Positions 27,453 through 36,163 of a DNA stretch of 36,163 nt are shown in pieces. How positions within the stretch are numbered: the first letter of the stretch is position 1; each line of letters opens with the position of its first letter. This DNA comes from Bacteroidia bacterium. GTDB lineage: Bacteria > Bacteroidota > Bacteroidia > Bacteroidales > GWF2-35-48. The position numbers and the translations under genes were made by a program. The notes below the pieces were generated by a model, which worked only from the letters and a program-made list of their open reading frames with translations, had not been told where the DNA came from and did no database searches. Where the stretch lies: the NCBI GenBank assembly GCA_016212695.1, contig JACREX010000035.1, forward strand, positions 1-36,163, given 5' to 3'.

Positions 27453-29192
27453 CTATATGATCTTTGGAATAGCCTCAATAAGCCGGCGTGTGTAATCCGT
27501 TTTCGGATCTGCATAGATTATGTCTGCTTCGCCCATTTCTTCGATCTTTCCCATATTCATCACGATCATGCGGTCCGACATATATTTTACGACAGCCAGG
27601 TCATGTGAAATAAAAATATAGGTAAGATCAAATTCATCTTTAAGACTATTCAGCAGGTTCAGCGCCTGCGCCTGAACGGAAACATCAAGAGCCGATACGG
27701 ATTCGTCGCAGATGATAAATTCCGGCTCTACTGCAAGCGCCCGTGCAATGCCAATCCGCTGACGCTGGCCGCCGGAAAATTCATGGGGATAGCGATGGTA
27801 ATGTTCTTCTTCGAGGTTTACTTTTTTTAGGAGTTCAACTGCTATTTGTTTCCTTTCTTTATCTGACTTCCCAATCCCGTGAACTTTCATCGGTTCTGTA
27901 ATAGCATCGCCAATAGTGAGTCTGGGATTCAGCGAAGAATAGGGATCCTGAAAAATGATCTGTACATTTTTTCTCAGTTTGCGAACCTCCGGTTTGCTAA
28001 GAGCCAATAAATTTTTTCCCTTATAAATAATACTGCCTTCCGTAGCTTCGATCAGTTGAATAATGGTTCTGCCCAGCGTTGTTTTTCCGCAGCCTGATTC
28101 TCCCACCAGGCCGACAGTTTCTCCTTTGTAAACATCAAAGCTCACATCATCAACTGCTTTAACAAAATTTTTGGGTTTGCCGAAAAAATTTCTTTTGACA
28201 GGGAAATAATTTTTCAGATTTTTTATTTGAAGGATCGGTTCCCTGCTGTAAATTTCTTTGTGTTTTTCAGCCCTCTCGGAATTTGTAATAAATATTGTAT
28301 AAGGATTTTTTTCAACTTGTATATAATTATTCTCATCCGCATTTTCAAAAAAATCTGAAATAACGGATAAGCGTTTCGGTCTTGCACCCAGGCTGGGCCT
28401 GCATTCTAAGAGTCCTTTTGTATAAGGATGTTTGGGATCGGTCAGCACTTCTTTTACAAAACCCTGTTCCACTATTTTCCCTTTATACATTACAAGAACC
28501 CTGCTGCACAACTCTGCCATAACTCCCAGGTCGTGGGAAATAAAAATTATGCTCATGGAATATTTTTTCTGCAGATCGCGCAGAAGTTCAAGAATTGTTT
28601 TCTGTACCGTTACATCCAGCGCTGTTGTTGGCTCGTCTGCAATAAGAATAACTGGCTTGCACGAGATGGCCATTGCAATCATCACGCGCTGTTTCTGCCC
28701 TCCGGACAACTGAAACGGATAGCTGTCGAAAATCGCTTCAGGCCGGGGAAGCTGAACCTCATTAAATAATTCAATCGTAAGTTTTTTTGCCTCCCTGTTA
28801 TTTTTTTTCTGATGCAGCCTGATGATTTCTGTTACCTGTTCTCCGCATTTGTAAACCGGGTTCAGCGACGTCATGGGTTCCTGGAAAATCATGGAAATTT
28901 TATTCCCGCTATAAGCGCGCATCTGTTTTTCTGCAAGTTTTAAAAAATTTACAGGCGATTTCCCTTCTTCATAAAAAAGTATCTCACCGTTTGTTATTTT
29001 GGCCGGCGGTATTTGTAGAAGGCCCATTATAGCAAGCGAAGTAACAGATTTTCCGGATCCGGATTCGCCGACAATACCCAGGGTCTCGCCTTTGTTCAGG
29101 ACAAAATCAATCGAATCAACAGCTTTAAAAACAACGCCATCCGTCTCAAAAGATATCTCAAGATTTTTTATTTCCAGAACTGAATTGTCCAT
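27453..29192 (-). CDS. Fused dual-ATPase ABC transporter ATP-binding protein (oligopeptide DppD-DppF/YejF-like)
   Basis: Two Walker A (GESGSGKS, GESGCGKT) and two signature motifs (LSGGQKQRV, FSGGQRQRI). Start MDNSVLEIKNLEI at 29192 is preferred; the track start 29225 lies inside a repeat array. Confidence 0.93.
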   Translation of the reverse strand: MDNSVLEIKNLEISFETDGVVFKAVDSIDFVLNKGETLGIVGESGSGKSVTSLAIMGLLQIPPAKITNGEILFYEEGKSPVNFLKLAEKQMRAYSGNKISMIFQEPMTSLNPVYKCGEQVTEIIRLHQKKNNREAKKLTIELFNEVQLPRPEAIFDSYPFQLSGGQKQRVMIAMAISCKPVILIADEPTTALDVTVQKTILELLRDLQKKYSMSIIFISHDLGVMAELCSRVLVMYKGKIVEQGFVKEVLTDPKHPYTKGLLECRPSLGARPKRLSVISDFFENADENNYIQVEKNPYTIFITNSERAEKHKEIYSREPILQIKNLKNYFPVKRNFFGKPKNFVKAVDDVSFDVYKGETVGLVGESGCGKTTLGRTIIQLIEATEGSIIYKGKNLLALSKPEVRKLRKNVQIIFQDPYSSLNPRLTIGDAITEPMKVHGIGKSDKERKQIAVELLKKVNLEEEHYHRYPHEFSGGQRQRIGIARALAVEPEFIICDESVSALDVSVQAQALNLLNSLKDEFDLTYIFISHDLAVVKYMSDRMIVMNMGKIEEMGEADIIYADPKTDYTRRLIEAIPKII

Positions 29193-29201
29193 TTCGCTGT
29201 T

Positions 29202-29296
29202 AACCATTAATCGTTCATTGTTCATTGTTAATTGTTCATTGTTAATTGTTCATTGTTAATTGTTCATTGTTAATTGTTAATCGTTCATTGTTAATT
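29202..29296. repeat. Heptamer array, mainly alternating TTCATTG / TTAATTG (~13 units)
   Basis: Direct reading: ttaacca ttaatcg ttcattg ttcattg ttaattg ttcattg ttaattg ttcattg ttaattg ttcattg ttaattg ttaatcg ttcattg ttaatta. Confidence 0.93.
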
Positions 29297-29346
29297 ACCC
29301 ATCAACCCATCACCCTATCAACTTATAAACTTAGCTACTTATCCAC
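29297..29346. repeat. Degenerate octamer-like repeat (acccatca acccatca ccctatca acttataa acttagct acttatcc)
   Basis: Direct reading, abutting the heptamer array. Confidence 0.6.
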
Positions 29347-29347
29347 T

Positions 29348-30757
29348 TTATTTCTTAATTATATCCATCGTTGTGCGTTTCCATGTATTTCCAAATTCAA
29401 CCTCATCGCTGACAAATGATTTTTTTTGTTTCTCACTGGCGTCATAAAAAATAATCAATCGCAATTCCTTATCCGGATTATCTTTTTCAGCATCAAATTT
29501 TCTTACAATATCCGTAGGGAACATAAAAGCGCTTCCGTTCAAATCGTTCATTAAAAAATGCAGACCTGCTTTATCAGCACATGGAATATATGCTTTATAA
29601 ATAAGTTCGCTGCAAAGAATTTCATCATCCGATTCAAAATCGAAAAGAAAATCATAGGGTTTCTGGTAATATTCAAACGTCTGCAATATGGCTTTAAAAA
29701 TATCTTCATTGGATAGCTGAGGCCTTAATGCGGCAAAATAATCCACCCGGGCAATATGTGAAATTTTGTTGATCTTTACACCGTCGGCAATCGCTTCAAT
29801 AATCCTGAACTTATGCCTTTTCATCTTCTTCCACACAGCGAAATAATGCTTCTTAATATATGCTGAAGGTTTCTCACCCTTCAGTATTTTAGCGCCTGAA
29901 AAATGCCGGTCGAGTTCCTTCAGGCTTCCGATATAAATTCCCGCATGAGTCCAGAATCCGGGGATCCCAAGATTGACTAATTGCCAGTTATCGCGTTTTA
30001 ATAATATGTCTCCGGGTTCAAGGATCCTGCGGATCTTTCTTGCCTGTTGTTTGGTTATTAATTTTTTGCTTCTGAAACTCAGGTCTACCGACGAAGCGAT
30101 TCTGCAGATCACGCTCTGAAAAGGCCGTCGTATGTCGTCAAGATATTCATTAACCTCCATGAACGGTTCTGCATCTTCGTCATATTCATTAACCATAATT
30201 GTATCGCCAGGGTTTGGTATAATGGTTCCGATAGAACCGTTTTTCTTATACTTTTTAAAATACCGGTCTGTTGACACAAACGAAGAAGTTGCTGTTTTAA
30301 TGATCACTTTATTCAAGAGCCTGCTATAATAAATTGCCTGAATACAACTATCCGTAACACCGTGTTTTGAATCAAGTTTTAACACTCTGAACCTGCGGCT
30401 GAAATAAGAATAATCATTTTTTGTGCCGATAAACGCAAGGTTTTTTCTCAGTGATAAAATGCTTGTGAAGACTGATGATGTATGTGTCCTGATCCTGCCG
30501 GTTTTATCAGCCGCCTTCATATTTTTTGTTACCCTGTACACCGAATCTGAATTTGTGCCGGCAATCATCCATGCAACATTTCGCTTGGACACGCTTATCT
30601 TTTTAATTTTTTCCTTAATGAGCGACTGATATTTTGAAGTGTCAACACGGGTTTGCGAAAATAAAAAACCTGTATGTAAATGAATCATGAAAAAAACAAC
30701 AAGGAAGAATTTGCCTGTTTTTTTAAATTCAATATATGAAAAAAAAATACGCATCAT
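29348..30757 (-). CDS. YiiX/YebB-like permuted papain-fold (NlpC/P60-type) putative cysteine hydrolase, secreted
   Basis: LEPGDILLKRDN, PGFWTHAGIYIGS (His), DDEILCSELIYKAY (Cys) in permuted order; hydrophobic N-terminus FFLVVFFMIHLHTGFLFSQ. Confidence 0.8.
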   Translation of the reverse strand: MMRIFFSYIEFKKTGKFFLVVFFMIHLHTGFLFSQTRVDTSKYQSLIKEKIKKISVSKRNVAWMIAGTNSDSVYRVTKNMKAADKTGRIRTHTSSVFTSILSLRKNLAFIGTKNDYSYFSRRFRVLKLDSKHGVTDSCIQAIYYSRLLNKVIIKTATSSFVSTDRYFKKYKKNGSIGTIIPNPGDTIMVNEYDEDAEPFMEVNEYLDDIRRPFQSVICRIASSVDLSFRSKKLITKQQARKIRRILEPGDILLKRDNWQLVNLGIPGFWTHAGIYIGSLKELDRHFSGAKILKGEKPSAYIKKHYFAVWKKMKRHKFRIIEAIADGVKINKISHIARVDYFAALRPQLSNEDIFKAILQTFEYYQKPYDFLFDFESDDEILCSELIYKAYIPCADKAGLHFLMNDLNGSAFMFPTDIVRKFDAEKDNPDKELRLIIFYDASEKQKKSFVSDEVEFGNTWKRTTMDIIKK

Positions 30758-30784
30758 GCAAAGTTAAAATAATTTAAAAATTAT

Positions 30785-30814
30785 TTTGAAAAACTGAATT
30801 TATCCTTACATTTG
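30785..30814 (+). promoter_or_regulatory. Bacteroidota-type promoter (TTTG-N18-TACATTTG) of tRNA-Phe
   Basis: TTTG 30785-30788, 18-nt spacer, TACATTTG (TAnnTTTG) 30807-30814, about 20 nt upstream of the tRNA. Confidence 0.7.
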
Positions 30815-30834
30815 CAACCCTGAAAATAACCGCT

Positions 30835-30907
30835 GGCGTCGTAGCTCAGTTGGTAGAGCAGCGGACTGAAAATCCGTGTGTCACTGGTTCGATTCCAGTC
30901 GATGCCA
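30835..30907 (+). tRNA. tRNA-Phe (GAA anticodon), 3' CCA not encoded
   Basis: Acceptor ggcgtcg/cgatgcc (one G.U pair), D-arm gctcagttggtagagc, anticodon loop ctGAAaa, T-arm ctggttcgattccag. Confidence 0.97.
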
Positions 30908-30910
30908 CAA

Positions 30911-30940
30911 AAGCCTGAAGCAAATGTTTCGGGCTTTTTT
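30911..30940 (+). terminator. Intrinsic terminator downstream of tRNA-Phe
   Basis: aagcctgaa-gcaaatgt-ttcgggctttttt: near-perfect 9-bp stem followed by T run. Confidence 0.88.
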
Positions 30941-30998
30941 AATTTTTATTTAGCTTCAAAGTTTTAATTTTGTAGATAATAAATTAAATACGAGCCTT

Positions 30999-32471
30999 AT
31001 GATTAAAATTTCAGACCATGTCGTAAACCACGATGTCTTAAAAAAAGCAGTTGAACGGTTCCGTGAAAAAGGCGTTATTCTTCCCACATTTGCACAGATG
31101 CAAAACCCTGCATTGATCCCGGATAAAATTAAAGACAAACTGAAGAATATCGGGCTGTGGGAACTTCATCCGCTCAACCTCTTTCGAATTAACTGGCACA
31201 ATGAGCCGAAAGAAAAAGGCGGTCTTTACAGAAAAGTAAATTTTCTTGAACTGCCCAGGGCAGTGACCGGCGTTGATGCGCGTATTATTCTGATGCTTGG
31301 AAAATGGTTCCCTACGGGCGCACACAAAGTAGGCGCTGCATATGGCTGCCTTGCTCCCAGAGTTATCACCGGACAGTTTGATCCTACTTATCATAAAGCA
31401 GTGTGGCCGTCAACAGGCAACTACTGCCGCGGAGGGGCTTTCGACTCATACCTGATGGGCGTTACCGCAGTAGCCATTCTTCCTGAAGAAATGAGCAAAG
31501 AACGTTTCGACTGGCTTAAAGAGATCGGCGCAGAAGTGATCGCTACCCCGGGCTGTGAATCGAATGTAAAGGAAATTTATGACAAATGCTGGGATATCCG
31601 CAGAAACCGGAAAGACTGTATTATCTTCAACCAGTTCGACGAATTCGGAAATTCATGCTGGCATTACGAAGTTACAGGCCATGCCATCGAAGAAGCGTTT
31701 CACGATATAAATGGGAAAAATTTCGCCGGGTTTGTTTCTGCAACCGGCTCTGCCGGCACCATTGCTGCAGGGGATTATTTAAGAACCAAGTTCCCGCATA
31801 TTAAAGTTGCCGCATCCGAAGCGCTGCAATGCCCGACACTGCTGAGAAACGGATTCGGAGGCCACCGCATCGAAGGGATCGGCGACAAGCACGTGCCCTG
31901 GGTTCACAATGTAAAAAACACGAATGTTGTTACGGCTATAGACGATGAGGATTGCATGAGGATTCTACGATTATTCAATGAACCAGACGGGAAAAAATAT
32001 CTTGAATCTGCAGGGTTGGATAATAAATTCATTGATAGTTTAAAACAGCTTGGTATCTCAGGTATTGGCAACACGCTTTCTGCTATCAAGCTTGCCAAAT
32101 ATTTTGAAATGACATCTGACGATGTGATCTTCACGATGGCAACCGACTCTGCAGAAATGTACGGTTCAAGGTTAAAAGAACTGGAAGAGGAACGGGGGAA
32201 ATACTCGCAGTTGCAAGCGGCAAAAGATATGGAAAAATGCCTGTTTGGAACCGCCTGCGATCATATGAAAGAGCTTACATACGACGACCAAAAGATGATC
32301 CATAATCTGAAATATTTTACATGGGTGGAACAGCAGGGCAAAGAAATTGAAGAAATTAATCAGCTTTGGTACGATCGAAACCTGTGGCCAGGCCTGTTCA
32401 GCCAACCGGCCAAATGGGACGAACTGATACATGAGTTTAACGAGAAGACCTGTTTGCTGAAAAATTTATAA
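30999..32471 (+). CDS. PLP-dependent fold-type II enzyme (cysteine synthase/TrpB-like family)
   Basis: PLP-Lys-type motif KWFPTGAHKVGAAYGCL; VWPSTGNYCRGGAFDSYLMG; VSATGSAGTIAAGDYL (phosphate-binding-like). Confidence 0.85.
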   Translation: MIKISDHVVNHDVLKKAVERFREKGVILPTFAQMQNPALIPDKIKDKLKNIGLWELHPLNLFRINWHNEPKEKGGLYRKVNFLELPRAVTGVDARIILMLGKWFPTGAHKVGAAYGCLAPRVITGQFDPTYHKAVWPSTGNYCRGGAFDSYLMGVTAVAILPEEMSKERFDWLKEIGAEVIATPGCESNVKEIYDKCWDIRRNRKDCIIFNQFDEFGNSCWHYEVTGHAIEEAFHDINGKNFAGFVSATGSAGTIAAGDYLRTKFPHIKVAASEALQCPTLLRNGFGGHRIEGIGDKHVPWVHNVKNTNVVTAIDDEDCMRILRLFNEPDGKKYLESAGLDNKFIDSLKQLGISGIGNTLSAIKLAKYFEMTSDDVIFTMATDSAEMYGSRLKELEEERGKYSQLQAAKDMEKCLFGTACDHMKELTYDDQKMIHNLKYFTWVEQQGKEIEEINQLWYDRNLWPGLFSQPAKWDELIHEFNEKTCLLKNL

Positions 32472-32508
32472 AACCCGAATCTTTTTCTCATTATAACATG
32501 AACAACGC

Positions 32509-33020
32509 TTATTCAATCACTACTCTTCCCCGGAAAATTTTTTCTCCATTAACCTCAACCATATAAACCCCGGGTTTCAGATTTCCTTTTTCTAAAACGA
32601 TTTTGCTGCCTGTAATGCCGGTGATGGTTTTAACATTTTCACCCAATAAATTATAAATTATAAGTTTATAATTTGAAGAATAGGGATTGGAAAAATAAAT
32701 ATTGGTCTGAGAAGTCATTGGGTTTGGAGAAATACAGAGAGTGAATATTTCTGCTCCGGGTAAAGGAGTAACACCATCTATAATTCCGTTGGTCATGGGT
32801 TAATTCCGTTGATATTTATTAAAACATATTGTAAATCAGATGTCTACAAGTTATCACCAACGGATTTCACCCAACACCCGGTTTTTCCTTGATATATACC
32901 AGGTAAAGAAGTAGAAACTTCAGTAAAATCATGGGCTTTTAAAATTGAGATATTCAAAATACAAAATACAAATTGCAAAAAGCAAAATTTAATTGCCGGG
33001 GTAAAAATTTTTGAGTTCAT
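32509..33020 (-). pseudogene. Remnant of a T9SS-secreted protein gene: signal peptide + FG-GAP/VCBS-type N-terminus (32844-33020) and orphan type A sorting domain (32509-32796)
   Basis: 58-aa ORF from ATG at 33020: MNSKIFTPAIKFCFLQFVFCILNISILKAHDFTEVSTSLPGIYQGKTGCWVKSVGDNL*. It is followed in another frame by ...ISPNPMTSQTNIYFSNPYSSNYKLIIYNLLGENVKTITGITGSKIVLEKGNLKPGVYMVEVNGEKIFRGRVVIE (T9SS CTD without a passenger). Confidence 0.7.
32952..32986. repeat. Heptamer array NNNCAAA x5 (attcaaa atacaaa atacaaa ttgcaaa aagcaaa) inside a signal-peptide coding region
   Basis: Direct reading of the plus strand. Confidence 0.85.
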
Positions 33021-33235
33021 AATTTAATAGTTTTGGTTTAAAAATACGTCAATTAGAAAAAATCGGGTTGATATCAACTCCGCTACTTTATTAATGTAAA
33101 ATTAGTAAATTTTAAAAAATAACAAGCCTTAGATAAAATTATCATAAACAAAGGCATGTAAAATCCTTAACATTAACAAACATTCCTTAAGGGAAATTTG
33201 TCGTACACCCAAAACTCGGGAGGAATAGGTGAATT

Positions 33236-33258
33236 TTAATCTTATCTGATAAGATTAA
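33236..33258. repeat. 23-bp palindrome across the stop codon of the T9SS cargo gene
   Basis: ttaatcttatc (33236-33246) - t - gataagattaa (33248-33258): 11-bp perfect arms, 1-nt centre. Confidence 0.9.
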
Positions 33259-36002
33259 TCTTCTTAGTTACCACATTGTTTTCTGTCTGTACTTTCAGAA
33301 TATACATGCCGTCTGATAATCCGTTCATATCAACTGAAATAAGTGTCGCGTTATTGGTAACAGCAGTTATGGCATCACCAAGGTTGTTGTAAATAGTAAT
33401 TGTAGAATTTGCAGGTTTAGATACATAGAATACCCCGGTTGACGGATTCGGATATACATTGATATTATTTTCTACAACTTCGTTTGTAATGATTTTATCA
33501 GCAAAATCAATGTTTATATCATCAACAAACAGATTATACATATCGGCATCGCTATAGCAATGGAACCCTATATAATAAGAACCAGTAGTAGGAACTGTAA
33601 ACTGGGATGATGATAATGTATAGGTTGTAGCGGTAATCTCACCGACATCAACAATAGAAGTTGTTAATGCAGTTGAAATATTGTCGGTACCTAAAAATAC
33701 ATTTAATTTTTCAGGCCATGTAGCGCTCTGGGCTTTATAATAAAAGTCGAGCTGGTAAGTTGTTCCTGCGATGAAATCAAGACAGGTGGTAATCAGCCAG
33801 TCATTGGCAGCAGAAGCGGAGTTGTACGGATATTCAGCCGCATAAGGCCCGTTGTTCCCGCCTGTGGCTACGATAATCCAGGTCTTTGCATCTCCGTTTG
33901 TGTTTTCAATAACCCAGTTTGAATAATTTTCTGTGGTTTCAAAACCCATTGTATACGGGGTTGCCTGGGGTGTAAAATTTGTAACGACTTTAGTTGCCGT
34001 ATCATTTCCAAGAACAGCATCTCCTGCCAAAGCGGTATATGCTTTAATATTATAAACCCCTGTAGCGGACATATCAACCGGTGTGGAAAATGTGTAACTG
34101 GCAGAACCGTCAACAGGGATTGATGTGATTGTTCCTGAAACAGGAGCGCCGCCATTGACTTTATAGTAAACCGGCACATTGTTTGCTACGCTGGTGCCGA
34201 AATTCTGCACAACAATGGTTACTGTTTCACTGCCAAGTCCACAAGCGCTGCCGGGACTGGTGATACCTGTAGCGGCAACATCATTGGCCGGAAGAACCGG
34301 ATAGTATGGAATTGCGAAACCGGTAATTTCTGCCCCACCGGCAAAGTCTCCGATCAGCGTTGTGGTTCCGGTAGTTGTATTCACGGTTCTTAACTCGCCT
34401 TTTGATGCATCGGCATTATAGGCTGCCATATATAAGGTGTTTGTATTGCGGTCGAATTCCATATCCTGCGCATAGCTGGCATTGAATCCTATTAATCCGA
34501 TAACAGCGCCAACGCCGGTGGTTGCATTTATCTGAACTAAGTTGTCTGTGCTGATATCAACTGCATAAAGGTTTCCGGAAGCATCGCAGGCAAGATTAAT
34601 ATACAAGCCTGCCCCGCAAACGCCGATTTGTGTTGCAGCGCCGGTTGCAGTATTTATAATGTGTAATGCGGAATTTGTACCGTCATAACTTACGCCATAG
34701 AGTTTACTTGTCGTATAATCATAAGATATTCCGTTGATGGCTATACCCAGATTGCCGATTACTGTTCTTGCTCCGGTGGTTGTATCAAGCGTAATCAGGG
34801 TATTGTCTGTGGTAACAACACCATACCATTTTTTGTTTCCACCCCAGGTGCCGGCTTTTACAAAATTTGAAGAGGATTGGTCTGCAATAGAAATAATACT
34901 TCCGGGATTCTGTAAGGATGTCCATGCTGGTCCTTTAGGTATTGCACTTGAAGGATCATAAGCTATATAACAGTACACTTTTGTGAGGTTCTGAACAGAA
35001 ACCGAATCGGTAATCGTATCATTAGACGTATTCACATCGCCGCCAAGTTGTGTGTAAACAGTAACGCCGTAATTTCCAAGTGTAGCATTCCACGGATCAC
35101 AATGTAACCTGCTGGGATGCCATGGATGCAAGGGCTATTACCGATTTGGTAGAAGTATATCCTCCGGTAATATTCATAGTTACATTAAATGTTTGTGCCG
35201 CACTGCCCATATTCATAACGGTTGCAGTTGGGTTTACCGAGCCGGGCGTCATGATAGAGTTCATATCAATTGACACGGAAGATACATCATTTGCCGGTTG
35301 AGTACCCAGCGATACCATATCCAATGCCAAATAAGCTCCCATGTTTTGATTATCAGAAATTATTTCTCGGAATGCAATATATATGTTTTGTCCTGCATAT
35401 GTGTTCAGGCTTAATGCATAACGTTTCCATGTAGACATTGGCATAAGGTCGAGCGTGTCCACATCCATTAATAATGTTGTGAAAGCGGAAGTCTGATTTG
35501 TTGTTGTTGAAATAAGCACATGGAGAGAGTCTTCGTATGCGCCGAACCACCACAGGTTAAAAATTATACTGTCGCCACTGCTAACGGTAAACTGAGGAGT
35601 AATAAGCCATTGGTCATTTGACGCTGTTCCGCCCGTAGTGTAAGTGCAATAAGCTACAAAGTTGCCACCGCCCGAGGGGACATCCTGGGTTCCGCCATTC
35701 CACCCGTTAAGAGGAGTTGTACCGTTTGCACACTGTGCCCAGCCTGTTCCACCGTCAGGGTTTTGTTTTGTCCATCCTGTTGGAGGGAACGATGATTCAA
35801 AACTTTCAAAAAGATAAGATTCTACTTGTCTTGATTGATGGTCGTTGGCAATAACATTTTTACTTTTTACCGTGTGGGCAGGATTTTTCATATACGGGAT
35901 CATCTTGGGGGCGGTGCCCGAAAAATCGCTCATGCTTTTTTGAGCAAAACTGCCGGAAAACAGCAGAAAAACCAAGTAACAGAAGATAGTAACTTTTTTC
36001 AT
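33242..36002 (-). pseudogene. T9SS type A cargo protein (choice-of-anchor J domains, propeller-like middle, CTD) split by an apparent 1-nt frameshift at ~35100
   Basis: ORFs 35097-36002 (signal peptide, ESFESSFPPTGWTKQNPDGG...) and 33242-35131 (...NATLGNYGVTVYTQLGGD ... INVYPNPSTGVFYVSKPANSTITIYNNLGD...YILKVQTENNVVTKKINLIR) overlap in different frames. Deleting one base makes 2760 nt = 920 codons and restores VTFDPWNATLGNYG. Confidence 0.8.
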
Positions 36003-36062
36003 TTTTTTTGTTTTAGGGTTAATATTAAAATTAATGGCTCTTATCTAAATATTGGTTGATTT

Positions 36063-36161
36063 TTATATATACTGTAATTTTGCTACCATATCAGGGTCAA
36101 GTTCACATGTAAAATGCCGCTTGACTGGACATCTATATGTCCTCTTTGAAAAATTCTCAAT
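36063..36161 (-). CDS. Possible 3' end of a coding sequence running off the right edge
   Basis: Open minus frame IENFSKRTYRCPVKRHFTCELDPDMVAKLQYI*; short and unrecognised. Confidence 0.25.
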   Translation of the reverse strand: MENFSKRTYRCPVKRHFTCELDPDMVAKLQYI

Positions 36162-36163
36162 AA

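Noticed and set aside
28999-29259. Plus-strand ORF 28999-29259 (and 28428-28769, 28432-28713)
   Set aside because: Antisense to the well-supported ABC ATPase; the C-terminal LLTINRSLFIVNCSLLIVHC is simply translation of the heptamer repeat.
29202-29346. CRISPR-like array
   Set aside because: Repeats are 7-8 nt contiguous units with no spacers; no cas genes in the window.

Overview
The window is chromosomal DNA from a member of Bacteroidota. Supporting evidence: T9SS C-terminal sorting domains, a gliding-motility (CHU_C-type) C-terminus, TTTG-N18-TAnnTTTG promoter architecture, and typical gene content. Housekeeping genes are mtnA, holA, an AMP nucleosidase, fmt, dnaA, aspS, yqgE/algH and tRNA-Phe(GAA). 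They are mixed with secreted or envelope proteins: a very large gliding-type adhesin cut by the left edge, two T9SS cargo loci, gluzincin-like proteins, DPP III, a CAP+OmpA-like protein, a PagL-like deacylase and a YiiX-like papain-fold protein. No CRISPR array, rRNA or intact transposon was seen. Points worth a second look: (1) a >4.5 kb adhesin ORF absent from the supplied ORF track; (2) five TTATNAACA (DnaA-box-like) motifs in about 210 bp upstream of dnaA, a candidate oriC; (3) an 802-aa CAP-like + OmpA-like fusion beside it; (4) a DUF4932-like protein whose HExxH motif reads TEIDH, translationally coupled to holA; (5) a single-nucleotide frameshift splitting a 920-codon T9SS protein; (6) a T9SS gene remnant with only its head and tail left; (7) unrelated short tandem repeats that share a 7-nt period at five loci, one at the start codon of an ABC ATPase. 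All calls come from reading the sequence; no database search or computation was run.
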